64,000 nucleotides of DNA from an uncultured Eubacteriales bacterium (GTDB taxonomy: Bacteria; Bacillota; Clostridia; Oscillospirales; Acutalibacteraceae). Of the stretch, positions 1-9,500 are shown one piece after another. The stretch lies in assembly GCA_900315285.1 (NCBI GenBank), contig OMYO01000001.1, positions 93,797-157,796 of the forward strand, written 5' to 3'. Positions within the stretch are counted from its first letter, which is position 1; each line of letters starts with the position of its first letter. The position numbers were made by a program, and so were the translations under genes. Below the pieces are notes generated by a model. It saw nothing but the letters and a program-made list of their open reading frames with translations, did not search any database and had not been told where the DNA came from.

Positions 1-426
1 CTTCACGTGGACCCGGACGGGCTCTCCCGCCGGTTTCTCCGGCTCTTTCGCAGCCTCCGGTTCCTGCAGTTTCTCTGTCTCCTGCGGCACGTCAGCTGCC
101 TCTGAGGTTTTTGCGGGCTCGGCAGGCTCATCCTCTACCTTTTCTGTAACTTCCTCCGGTGCCGCATTCTCCTCCGGTTTTGCCCGGTTTTCCGCACCGG
201 CAATGAGCTCGTCGGCGAGGCTCATGGCCGCGGCAACATCGTCCTCAAACAGGGTATAATCATCCGTTTCCCTCTTTAGAGAGGTGGCCGCAGTCAGTTT
301 TTCCTGAAGTTCTTGAACCTGTTTTTTCAGTTTCCGGTTCTCCTTCTGGAGTTCCTCAATGTAGTCAATGACGTCCTCTTTATTGAAGCCCATAAAGGCG
401 TTCTTGAAAATTCTCTCTTCGCTCAC
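1..426 (-). CDS. DivIVA-like coiled-coil protein, partial (C-terminus outside window)
   Basis: The gene starts at a GTG just after the stop of the upstream lipase and runs off the left edge, so only 142 codons are visible. The N-terminus contains FMGFNKEDVIDYI, the pattern of the DivIVA/GpsB N-terminal membrane-binding region seen in Clostridial DivIVA-like proteins. A short charged coiled coil follows (ELQKENRKLKKQVQELQEKL). After that comes a low-complexity stretch rich in Glu, Ala, Pro and Lys. By family it may act in septum or pole organisation; that role is inference. It is probably co-transcribed with the lipase, two bases upstream. Confidence 0.6.
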   Translation of the reverse strand, partial: MSEERIFKNAFMGFNKEDVIDYIEELQKENRKLKKQVQELQEKLTAATSLKRETDDYTLFEDDVAAAMSLADELIAGAENRAKPEENAAPEEVTEKVEDEPAEPAKTSEAADVPQETEKLQEPEAAKEPEKPAGEPVRVHVK

Positions 427-428
427 GC

Positions 429-1388
429 TCAGCTGCCCTTTCCAACGCCGGTGGTACGGCGGATAAATTTCAGGATGTCCTTGTAGACGTCCACTTTGTC
501 CCGGTCATTATGGATTTCATGCCGGCTTCCACGGTACAATTTGACCTTCACATCTTTGTGGCCGCTCTTTTTATAGAGCTTGGCGGTTTCCCGAACCCCT
601 TTTCCATAGGAGCCTACCGGGTCTCCTGTTCCGGCAATAAAGAACAGCGGGAGATCCACCGGAGCGCCATTAATGACTCCGTCCTCAAATATGTGGCGAT
701 TCAGGGTGAACAGGTCATGGAACCCCTGGTTGGAAAACAGGAACCCACAGAGCGGATCTTTTATGTAGCGCCGTACATTCTGGGCGTCCTTTGACAACCA
801 GTCGAAGTCTGTATTTTTCGAGGTGCGGCGGTTGTAGCTGGAGAAGGCAAGACTGTTCAGGAATTTTCCGGGCTTCTTCCCCTTCTTGCGGCAGATCCGC
901 TCGGAGAGTTTGATGGCAACTCCAACAGCGGGGTTCTTGCCAGCCGTTCCGCAGATGACAGCTCCGTCCAGCTCCCGGCCATATTTTCCAATGAATACCC
1001 GGGCAACAAAGGAGCCCATGGAGTGTCCAAACAGGATATAGGGCACACCGGGGTTCTCTGTCTTGCCGATGTCGAGGAGTTTTTTCGCGTCCTCCACAAA
1101 GACAGAACCGTTCTCATTCTCTGTTCCAAAGTAACCGAGGGGATATTTCTCATTGACCGAAAGACCGTGTCCAATATGGTCATTGCCATAGACGGCAAAC
1201 CCCTTTTCGGCAAAGTAACGGGCCATTTCGTCGTAGCGCATAATGTATTCCGCCATGCCGTGGACGATTTGGATAACACCAAGCGGCTTCTTTTTTCCGC
1301 CGGGTTTCCAGGAGACGGCATGGATGTCACAGTCCCCGGTGACGGATGGGTACAGAAACTCTTCTCGAATAACAGACAACAGGGACAC
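429..1388 (-). CDS. alpha/beta hydrolase, monoacylglycerol lipase / lysophospholipase type
   Basis: 319 residues of the serine aminopeptidase S33 / Hydrolase_4 family, the usual length. HGMAEY near residue 43 is the oxyanion strand region. GHSMGS near residue 121 carries the nucleophile Ser123. GTGDPVG and GSRHEIH near the C-terminus supply the likely Asp and His. There is no signal peptide, so it is probably cytoplasmic and hydrolyses monoacylglycerols or lysophospholipids; substrate is inferred from family only. The start is uncertain: the GTG used here abuts an AGGGGG tract, and a TTG three codons later has better ribosome-site spacing. It overlaps nothing and is followed by the DivIVA-like gene. 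Confidence 0.8.
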   Translation of the reverse strand: MSLLSVIREEFLYPSVTGDCDIHAVSWKPGGKKKPLGVIQIVHGMAEYIMRYDEMARYFAEKGFAVYGNDHIGHGLSVNEKYPLGYFGTENENGSVFVEDAKKLLDIGKTENPGVPYILFGHSMGSFVARVFIGKYGRELDGAVICGTAGKNPAVGVAIKLSERICRKKGKKPGKFLNSLAFSSYNRRTSKNTDFDWLSKDAQNVRRYIKDPLCGFLFSNQGFHDLFTLNRHIFEDGVINGAPVDLPLFFIAGTGDPVGSYGKGVRETAKLYKKSGHKDVKVKLYRGSRHEIHNDRDKVDVYKDILKFIRRTTGVGKGS

Positions 1389-1470
1389 CCCCTTAATTCT
1401 TCAAATCACTTTACCCTTCCATGATATGGAATTTCCCCGGGTGTGTCAAACGTTTCCCGGCCTTCTCCGT

Positions 1471-1499
1471 TTGCTTTTCGCTATACGTTATTATATAAT
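1471..1499 (+). promoter_or_regulatory. sigma-70 type promoter for the coaX operon
   Basis: TTGCTT and TATAAT boxes separated by 17 bases, ending about 30 bases before coaX. The position and perfect -10 box support a promoter for the coaX to nhaC run. Confidence 0.6.
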
Positions 1500-1529
1500 T
1501 TCTTGGCATTCTAAAAGGGAGGCGCTGAA

Positions 1530-2300
1530 ATGATCCTTGTCATTGACGCGGGAAACACCAATATCACCATGGGAGCCTATGAGGGGGAAAAGCTCCTCTT
1601 TGTCTCCCGGCTGGCCACAGACCGCACTGCCACAGTGGACCGTGTGGCCATTGACATTTATAGCATCCTTCAGATCAACCGGGTCTCCGACCGAAATTTT
1701 GAGGGTGCCGTCATTAGCTCAGTGGTCCCGGAAATCACCAGTGCACTGCGCCGCGCCGTCTCCGCCATCACGGGAAAGAAGCCGGTGGTCATTGGCCCCG
1801 GGGTCAAGACCGGACTGAATATCCGAATTGACGACCCGGCAGGTCTTGGGGCAGACCTCGTTGCCACAGCCGTGGCGGCAAAGGCACTTTATGCTCTCCC
1901 CTGTCTCATCATTGACCTCGGGACTGCCACAAAAGTGAGTGCACTGGATGAGAAAGGAGCCTTCCTCGGCTGCAGCATCTCCCCCGGTGTCAAGCTCTCC
2001 CTCAGTGCACTGAGTCAGGGAGCCTCCCAACTCCCGGCCATAAGTCTTCAAGTCCCGGATCACGCCATTGGAACCAACACGCTGGACAGCATGAATGCAG
2101 GCACCATCTTGGGAACCGTTGACATGCTGGATGGCATGTGTGACCGGTTTAGCCGAGAACTGAAAAGTCCAGTGAAAAGCATTGTTGCCACCGGCGGGCT
2201 CTGCAGCATTGCGGAGAACTGCCAGCATGACATCATCATCAATCAGGACCTCGTACTCCAGGGCCTGAAAATCATCTACGACAGAAACGGGGCACGATAA
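1530..2300 (+). CDS. coaX: type III pantothenate kinase
   Basis: Phosphorylates pantothenate, the first step of coenzyme A synthesis. The 256 residues match CoaX. The N-terminal DAGNTN motif (residues 6-11) is the ASKHA phosphate-binding loop, GADL near residue 106 is the conserved substrate loop, and the DLGTA motif near residue 130 is the second phosphate-binding loop. A GGGAGG ribosome site precedes the ATG. It is first in a run of plus-strand genes; its stop overlaps the start of an ECF-type transporter gene, which suggests coupled uptake and phosphorylation of pantothenate. Confidence 0.95.
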   Translation: MILVIDAGNTNITMGAYEGEKLLFVSRLATDRTATVDRVAIDIYSILQINRVSDRNFEGAVISSVVPEITSALRRAVSAITGKKPVVIGPGVKTGLNIRIDDPAGLGADLVATAVAAKALYALPCLIIDLGTATKVSALDEKGAFLGCSISPGVKLSLSALSQGASQLPAISLQVPDHAIGTNTLDSMNAGTILGTVDMLDGMCDRFSRELKSPVKSIVATGGLCSIAENCQHDIIINQDLVLQGLKIIYDRNGAR

Positions 2301-2920
2301 TGGGAAAAGAACGTGTCAATAAAAAGACCCTCTACTACATAGAAATAGCCGTACTCCTCGCCATTGAGATACTCATGGCGGTCACCCCTATCGGCTATAT
2401 CAAGACCGCCGGTCTTGAAATCACCCTCATGCCCATACCAGTTGTTGTGGGTGCCATTGTCCTGGGTCCGGCCGCGGGCGCCTTTCTCGGCTTCGTCTTC
2501 GGCCTCACCAGCTTTCTTCAGGCGGTTTTCGGTGCCAGCGCCTTTGGTGTCGCCATGGTACAGATCAGCCTGTGGCGCACCCTCGTCACCTGTATTCCGT
2601 CCCGCCTTCTCATGGGCTGGCTCACGGGCCTCATCTTCCGGCTGTTCCGAAGAAAGAACTTCTGGGCATTCAGCCTGACCAGTCTCTGCGGTGCACTTTT
2701 GAATACCCTGTTTTTCATGGGAACCCTGCTGCCGCTTTTTTGGAACACAAAATATATCCAGACGCTTGCCGCCACACTACATACCACTACTGTATGGGCT
2801 TTTGCGGTGGCGTTTGTCGGGGTAAACGGACTAATTGAAGCGGCAACCTGCTTTGTTGTGGCTGGTGCCATCAGTGCCGCCGTCTATAAATATGTAAATC
2901 GCGGAGGAATCATAAAATGA
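2300..2920 (+). CDS. panT: ECF transporter S component, probable pantothenate transporter
   Basis: 206 residues, very hydrophobic, with about six membrane segments. The MPIPVVVGAIVLGPAAGAFLGFVFG stretch near residues 43-67 is broken by Pro and Gly in the way typical of energy-coupling-factor S components. It overlaps coaX by one base at TAATG. Association with the pantothenate kinase gene is the main reason to assign pantothenate as substrate. The ATPase and T subunits are not in the window, so it would use a shared ECF module. Another vitamin substrate cannot be excluded. Confidence 0.75.
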   Translation: MGKERVNKKTLYYIEIAVLLAIEILMAVTPIGYIKTAGLEITLMPIPVVVGAIVLGPAAGAFLGFVFGLTSFLQAVFGASAFGVAMVQISLWRTLVTCIPSRLLMGWLTGLIFRLFRRKNFWAFSLTSLCGALLNTLFFMGTLLPLFWNTKYIQTLAATLHTTTVWAFAVAFVGVNGLIEAATCFVVAGAISAAVYKYVNRGGIIK

Positions 2921-3435
2921 GTCAGCCAAGTAAGAAAAAAGATGCCGCCCGGGAAATCATCCTCTACCTGGTGTTCGGCGGGCTCACCACCGTGGTCAGC
3001 TGGGGAACCTATATGCTGTTCGCCAATGACAACCTGCTTGGTCTGGGCATTACCCTCAGCAAGTTCCTGTCCTGGGTCTGCGCAGTTCTCTTCGCATTCT
3101 TCACGAATAAATCCTGGGTCTTCCAATCCCATAACTGGGGGCCCCGCACATTTTTCCGGGAGCTTGCCTCGTTCTTCGGTGCCCGTGCGGTTACCGGGGC
3201 GCTGGAAATTTTCGGCACCCCCGCCCTGGTCCATGCCGGGGTGAATCAGAAGCTCTTCGGCACAAAGGGAATGCTTGCCAACATTCTGGTTTCCATCATC
3301 GTCGTCATCCTGAACTATGTCTTCAGCAAGCTGTTTGTCTTCACCAAAGGCCGCAAAAAAGGTGACAATGGTGCTGGCGGATTCCCGGTCCGCAGCAGCG
3401 AGGGCGGATTCTCCGTCACAGGTAAAAAGAACTGA
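2917..3435 (+). CDS. GtrA-family membrane protein
   Basis: 172 residues with four predicted membrane segments and the family features: a glycine-rich first segment (LVFGGLTTVVSWGTY), the conserved NKSWVF motif around residue 66, and NYVFSKLFVF near the end. GtrA proteins are thought to move lipid-linked sugars across the membrane for cell-surface glycosylation. The start overlaps the preceding stop (ATGA), so it is translationally coupled to the ECF component. No glycosyltransferase lies nearby, so its substrate is unknown. Confidence 0.8.
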   Translation: MSQPSKKKDAAREIILYLVFGGLTTVVSWGTYMLFANDNLLGLGITLSKFLSWVCAVLFAFFTNKSWVFQSHNWGPRTFFRELASFFGARAVTGALEIFGTPALVHAGVNQKLFGTKGMLANILVSIIVVILNYVFSKLFVFTKGRKKGDNGAGGFPVRSSEGGFSVTGKKN

Positions 3436-3446
3436 GGAGGCAAGCC

Positions 3447-4808
3447 ATGAATCAGGATCACACGCCAAAGCCCAACGGGAAGGCTCTCTTCCCCATCCTG
3501 GTCTTTCTCCTGCTCTACCTCGGAGTGGGTGTCTACTTTGAATATATCCGTCCGGTCGACGGTCAGATGGGTTTCTATATCATGTCCGTTGTCCTGGCGT
3601 TCACCATTGCACTTATTGTGGCACTGCTCCAGAACCGGACTCTCTCCTTTGATGAGAAGATCCACCTCTGTGCCAAGGGCATTGGAGACGACAACATTAC
3701 CATCATGCTGTTCATCTTCCTGTTTGCCGGCATGTTCAGCGGAGTGGCCCAGGAGGCCGGCGGTGCAACTAGCACAGCCAATCTTCTTCTGGACATTCTC
3801 CCCGGGACATTTGCTGTTCCGGGGCTGTTCCTCATCGCCTGCCTGATTTCCATGGCAATGGGCACAAGCGTTGGAACCATTTCAGTGCTCGTTCCCATTT
3901 CTACTGCTCTGGCCAACAATGCACACCTGAACCTGGCATTCTGCACCGCGGTCGTTGTGGGCGGTGCCATGTTCGGCGACAACCTCTCGTTTATTTCTGA
4001 CACGACTATTGCCGCCACCAAGACCCAGGGCGTGGAAATGAAGGACAAGTTCCGTACGAATATCAAAATTGCCCTGCCGGCCGCCCTTATTACGCTGGGC
4101 ATACTCATTGTCTACTCCGTGCGCAGTCACACGGGGGACCTCGGCCATTTTGACTACAACATTTGGCAGGCTATCCCCTATTTTATCGTTCTAATAGCCT
4201 CGCTGTTCGGGCTAAATGTCCTGTTGCTGCTCGGTTCCGGAACCGTTCTGTTTATCATCGTCGGCTGCATTACCCACTCGCTGACATTTGCGTCAGCACT
4301 CACCTCCATGGGCAGCGGCATGAATGGCATGTTTGAGACAATAATCGTCACCATTCTTGTGGCCTCCATTGGAGCACTCATCAAGGAGAATGGCGGATAT
4401 GAGGCCATCCTGCAGTTTATCCGCAAGCACTCCAAGGGAAAACGCGGCGGCATGTTCGGCATTGCCGGTCTCACTGCTCTCATGGACATCTCCGCGGCCA
4501 ACAATACCGTTGCTATTGTCATCTCCGCTCCCATTGCAAAGCAGATTTCTGAGGAATTTCACATTGAGCCCAAAAAGACCGCCTCGCTTCTGGACACGGT
4601 TTCCTGTATTTTCCAAGGCATTATTCCTTACGGTGCACAGTTGCTTGTGGCTGCAGGGCTTGCAAAAATTTCCAGTGTGGAGATCATTCCCTATCTCTAT
4701 TATCAGTTCCTGCTGGCGGTGTGCGTCATCCTGTCCATTGTCTTCCAAAAGTCTAAAAAACAGGACGGTTCATCCAATAGTGCCGAGCTCCAGAGCGTCG
4801 AAAAATAG
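3447..4808 (+). CDS. nhaC: Na+/H+ antiporter of the NhaC family
   Basis: 453 residues with about eleven membrane segments. MGTSVGTISVLVP and GGAMFGDNLSFISDTTI are family signatures, the second containing the acidic residue expected for cation exchange. A late DISAANNTVAIV segment also fits. It starts 11 bases after gtrA with a GAGGAGG site and ends at a strong bidirectional terminator, so it closes the coaX operon. NhaC-type proteins exchange cytoplasmic Na+ for protons; some relatives exchange malate or lactate, so the precise substrate is not proven. Confidence 0.85.
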   Translation: MNQDHTPKPNGKALFPILVFLLLYLGVGVYFEYIRPVDGQMGFYIMSVVLAFTIALIVALLQNRTLSFDEKIHLCAKGIGDDNITIMLFIFLFAGMFSGVAQEAGGATSTANLLLDILPGTFAVPGLFLIACLISMAMGTSVGTISVLVPISTALANNAHLNLAFCTAVVVGGAMFGDNLSFISDTTIAATKTQGVEMKDKFRTNIKIALPAALITLGILIVYSVRSHTGDLGHFDYNIWQAIPYFIVLIASLFGLNVLLLLGSGTVLFIIVGCITHSLTFASALTSMGSGMNGMFETIIVTILVASIGALIKENGGYEAILQFIRKHSKGKRGGMFGIAGLTALMDISAANNTVAIVISAPIAKQISEEFHIEPKKTASLLDTVSCIFQGIIPYGAQLLVAAGLAKISSVEIIPYLYYQFLLAVCVILSIVFQKSKKQDGSSNSAELQSVEK

Positions 4809-4831
4809 ACAAAACTTTTACAGATTTTTTT

Positions 4832-4860
4832 CCAGACTGCTGTCCCAGCAGTCTGGTCTT
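4832..4860. terminator. bidirectional intrinsic terminator
   Basis: A perfect 11-bp inverted repeat (CCAGACTGCTG / CAGCAGTCTGG) with a 3-base loop, flanked by T-rich sequence on one side and A-rich on the other reading. It separates convergent nhaC and the BchD-like gene. Confidence 0.85.
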
Positions 4861-4892
4861 TTTGGCAGATACCCAAAAAGGGGCTGTGCCGC

Positions 4893-6593
4893 TCACTGCG
4901 GTACAGCCTCTTCCAGTTTCCAATATTTTGCGCCCAGATCAAGCGCCAGTTTCTCGGCTAGTCCCAGTTTTCGAAGTCCCTGTTCCGTGTCAATGACAAT
5001 GGTCTGATACCCCTCCGACGCCACATGGGCGGCGGCCTCTTTGGCCCGTTCCATGGCATGGTCCCCTGCGTTGGCTCGGCCGTCGGTCAGGATAATGAGC
5101 ACCAGTGGATCGCCCGGGAATTTTCGGCGTTCGCGCTCCATTACGGTGCGGGCCGTCTCAAGGCCCTCCGCCAGCGGGGTCCTCCCTCCGGTTGGAATGT
5201 CGTCAAGCCGCTGTCTTGCTCGTTCTACACTATCCGTGAACGGGAGCACTTCTTCTGCGCTGTCCTTACGGAAGGCCACCAGACCCACGCGGTCTCGGTT
5301 CTGATAGGAGTCCTTCAGCAATGCGAGGACCAGTGTCTTCACCGCCTTCATACGGCGGTGCGCCCCCACCGACCCGCTGGCGTCCACCAAAAACAGCACA
5401 TGGTTGTTGCCAGGTGCCATGCGGACTTTGCGGCGCAGGTCGCTCTGCTGGATTTCAAGTTCTCCATTGGAGTGTGCGGCCGCCTCTAAGACAGTGGCTC
5501 CCACGTCCAACGTTGCGGCTGTGACCGGCTCATTCCCCGGCACTTCCGAGCGCACGACTTTTCCACAATCGCTGCGAACCGGGGCAGGCCGTACCATACT
5601 CCGTGCCGGTGCCTCGTCAGCCTGTTCAGTCTCCTGTGGTTTTTCCTGTTTCTGGGGCAATTCACTCTCCTCTTCCGGCTCCGACATCTCATCATTCAAC
5701 AGCTCCCGCACTTTGTCCCAGTCAATATTGTTCTTTTCAAACGGGCGCTTTCTTACCCGGTGGGGCAGCACATAGGTGGCCGCTGTCATGAGGTCATCCT
5801 TTGTCACTGTATTGCGCCCGTCCAGTGCTGCGGCGGCACGCGCGGTCTTGCAGAGCATGATGTCCGCTCTATGGCCCTCAACGCCGACGGAGAGTGCCAG
5901 TTTCACAGCAAGCTTTACCATTTCCTCAGGGAGTTCCACGGAGGGAAGAAGCTGCATCGCCCCCTGGATTTGACTGCGCAGAGCCTCCTGCTCCGGCTCA
6001 AACTTGCGGCAGAAGCCCTCGGGGTCCGCTTCGAACTGGAGACACCGGGTGACGACTTCTTCCCTCACCTCTGGATCCTTTTCCCCGACCACGGAGACCG
6101 AGAGACCGAACCGGTCGAGAAGCTGCGGGCGCAGTTCCCCCTCCTCCGGGTTCATGGTTCCGACGAGGACAAACCGGGCAGGATGTTCGTAGCTGATGCC
6201 GTCCCGCTCCACATGGTTGACGCCCATGGCAGCGGCGTCCAGAAGGACATCGACAAGATAGTCGTCCAGCAGATTCACCTCATCCACATAGAGGATATTG
6301 CCGTCCGCCTCTTTCAGGAGGCCAGGTTCAAAGACCCGTTGACCGCTCTTTATGGCGTCCTCCAGACGGAAGGAACCCACGACCCGGTCCTCAGTGGCAG
6401 AGATAGGCAGATTCACCACATGTCGCTCTCCGGGAAGCAGTTCCGCAAGGGAACGGACAGCTGTGGACTTGGCTGTCCCCTTCTCCCCCTCAAGAAGCAC
6501 CCCGGAGAGTGACGGGTCCACCACGGAGAGCAGCAGGGCCTCCTTCATGGCATCCTGCCCGGCCAGGGCGGCAAAGGGGTAGTTATACTTCAT
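4893..6593 (-). CDS. BchD/ChlD-like AAA+ plus VWA subunit of a metal chelatase
   Basis: 566 residues with the fused layout of magnesium/cobalt chelatase AAA+ and VWA subunits. Walker A GEKGTAKST is at 36-44 and Walker B ILYVDE at 100-105. An acidic, proline-containing linker spans about 303-335. A von Willebrand A domain starts near 397 with the MIDAS motif DASGS at 404-408. The ATG chosen has a GGAG site and overlaps the cobN-like stop by 11 bases; longer in-frame starts lie inside the upstream gene. By family it energises metal insertion by the CobN-like subunit. The metal and tetrapyrrole are not shown by the sequence. Confidence 0.85.
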   Translation of the reverse strand: MKYNYPFAALAGQDAMKEALLLSVVDPSLSGVLLEGEKGTAKSTAVRSLAELLPGERHVVNLPISATEDRVVGSFRLEDAIKSGQRVFEPGLLKEADGNILYVDEVNLLDDYLVDVLLDAAAMGVNHVERDGISYEHPARFVLVGTMNPEEGELRPQLLDRFGLSVSVVGEKDPEVREEVVTRCLQFEADPEGFCRKFEPEQEALRSQIQGAMQLLPSVELPEEMVKLAVKLALSVGVEGHRADIMLCKTARAAAALDGRNTVTKDDLMTAATYVLPHRVRKRPFEKNNIDWDKVRELLNDEMSEPEEESELPQKQEKPQETEQADEAPARSMVRPAPVRSDCGKVVRSEVPGNEPVTAATLDVGATVLEAAAHSNGELEIQQSDLRRKVRMAPGNNHVLFLVDASGSVGAHRRMKAVKTLVLALLKDSYQNRDRVGLVAFRKDSAEEVLPFTDSVERARQRLDDIPTGGRTPLAEGLETARTVMERERRKFPGDPLVLIILTDGRANAGDHAMERAKEAAAHVASEGYQTIVIDTEQGLRKLGLAEKLALDLGAKYWKLEEAVPQ

Positions 6594-9500
6594 CTTCCAA
6601 TTCTCCTTCAGTCTCGAGATAGGCATCTTGTATTTCCTGCAGCTGTTCTTTCGAGGCATCCCAGTAGCCGCGACGGTTTGCCTCCAGCAGCCGATCCAGC
6701 ACTGCCAGATAAGCATAGCGGTTATTGTCCTGCATACGGCGCCGCAGTTCCGGGTCTCCCACATAGGTCTGTTCCATGCGGGAGAATGTCTCCCCTGGAA
6801 TACACTCGGCCGTGGCGGCCAGGCCTAGCACATTTTCAAAGCGGTTCATGATCTGCTGACCACCGTGGAACGGATGGGCAAGCTGCCCATTGATCCATTT
6901 CGGATTCAGGATTCTGGTGCGGACGCCCCGGGAAGCAGCCTCTGCCAGCGTGTCCGCATAGATGCCCTCGCCCGCTGTGTCAACGATAAGGGTCTCAGTC
7001 TCCTCCGCCCCGGCCGCTTTCGCGGCACGCTGCAGTCCACCAGTGAATTCATAATAGTGGTCTAGGTCGGTGACCTCATAGTCCGCATCGTCACGGACCT
7101 GGGAGATCATCTCCACAGAGGAGAGCTGGCCCGAGATGAATCCAGGCACATAGGAACCTTTCAGTTTTTCACTGTAGACATAGCCAAGTTCCGCCGTATA
7201 GAGAGAACTGAGATCCGACTCTGCATTCCAGTCCCCAGACTTGACCACATCCGTGAGACTTGTACCGTACTCCCCCTGTCGCGGTCCGAAAAACCGGCTT
7301 ATTGAGAGCTCCCGGGCCATGGACTCCTCCATGCCCGTTCTCTGGAACTCATGGTAATACTTCTCGGTCTGCTCTGCAAAAGCGCTCTGTTCGGGGTTCT
7401 CCTGAAGTGCTGCCAATTCTCTAAGGGCATGCTGCAGATCCAGCAGAAGCTGTGGGAACAGATCCCGGAAAAAGCCGCAGATGGTAACGGTGACATCCAT
7501 TCTGGGGCGATCCAGTTCCTCTGTGGGAATGACCTCTATCCGGGAAAGAAAACTCGTCCCTTTCCACACCATTCGGAGCCCGAGATAGTACATGAGCTGC
7601 CCAATACTCTCCCCGTGGGTCTTGGCCGTCTCGAGTCCCCAGAGAACCATGGCGGTGTGGCGCGGCCATTTTCCATGGTCGTTATAGTAGCGCTCCATGG
7701 CCGCCTTGCCAATTTCCTGTCCGCGTTTATATGCGGACTCGGATGGCACAAAACGGGGGTCAAAGGCATAGCCGTTCCGTCCCGTCGGCAGAATATCCGG
7801 TTCTTTGTGCACATTCCCCATGGGACCGACAGGAACATATTTCCCGTCCAACGCACCAATTAAGGCGAGCTGTTCTGTCTTGTCGAGGATATGGAGACCA
7901 TTGGGAATTAGGGCGGTCTTCTCCCGGTAGAGCTCCCGCTCCAGAGCATTGGGCTCTGTTGGCAGGCCAAGGGCTTTCGCTTTTCTCTCCACACCCTCCC
8001 AGACGGCAGCGGCGCGCTCCGGTGCCTGGCCCTTTGCCTCGGAATATTCTGCCAGCTCGTCGTCCAGTTCAGCGAGTTCTCCATAGAGACCACTCTTCGA
8101 AAAAGCGGGACCGGCATAAGTCAGAAGCGTGGCATAGGAACGGCGTTTTGCCGTCATTCCCTCAGAGGGGTTTCCGCAGTAATAATAATAGAAATTTGGC
8201 AGGTCACCCACTAGCTGGTCCGGCCAGCAGTTCGCCGAGAGGCCATTGTCCTTCCCGGGGAGGAACTCCAGTGTTCCGTGGGTCCCGAGATGGACCAGGG
8301 CGTCCGCCCCAAACTTCTCCCGGCAGCGGCGATAAAACTCCACATATTCCGCCGCAGGCGGGCAGTGCCTATCATGGTAGTGCTCCGGGGAACGGTACGG
8401 CTGTACCCCAATCAGCACATTGCCATACTGTACTTCAGTTTCACCCTGACGGACAAAACGTTCCAGCAACTCTGCGGACTCTGGCACCTCCGTCTGATAG
8501 CCGGCCTCCTGTAATGTCTGCAGCAGCTCTGGAATGGAAGCCAGCGCGTCCAGGAACGCCGCATGGAACAGGTTCTCCTCGCCGGGCGGATAGTTGTAAC
8601 AGATAAGCGCAATTTTCTTATCCGAATTGGATTTCTGCTGCAGAGAAAGAAGTCGTTTTGCCTGCCCCGCGACCCGTTCCAGACGACCGGGCAGTGCAAC
8701 GAGTTCCCGCTCCTCGGTCTCCCCCACAGCAGCAACGGGGACCGTGTCAATTCCCCCGTCCAGCTCCGGCATCATCATGGAGATGAGAAAGTCCCCGGGC
8801 GATGCACCGGTTGAAGAATTCTTCCACTCCTCCACCCCGGTACGGGACAGATAAAACGGGTTGATTACCGGGACACCCAGTTCCCGTAGCAGCTCAACTC
8901 CCGCCTCTGCATTGCCACCCATGGGTCCGGCACCGAGCCGGAAAGACAGGAAGTTCACCACAAGCTTGACATTCTCCTGCAGGAGAAGTTCCCGCAGGGC
9001 CTCTATGTCCCGGTCCAGCTGACTGGAGAAGCCCACCGGCAAAACATTGGAAAAGCTAGAAAACTGATTCATAGCCTCCCCAATGACAGGGAACAGGTTG
9101 TTGGGGTAAGTGTGGCCGAGGAACAGAAAAGCAACCGTGGGAAGTCCCTCTTTTTTGGGGTAGACTGCCCAATACTCAGACGGTGTGCGGAATGCTGTGC
9201 GGTCATGGGGGTCACAGAGATACACTCCGGTCATAAGATGCGGTGGAGCCGGCTTCGGGAGTTCTTTCCAGCCATAATAGTTCCGAAGCAGAAGATCCAT
9301 CATGCTGGCAATGTCCTGGGGAAGTCCGCTCTGCCAGTAGTCACCAATGCGGAAGACATTGTTCATGTCCTTGATTTTTCGCGATGGAATGAATTTCTCC
9401 ATACCCGCAGCCATTTTCCGCATGCGGGTCATGGTCTTCAGCGCTCCCTTGCCATTCGGACCGGGGTCTTTTTTTGATCCCATGCCGGAGCCCATAGAAA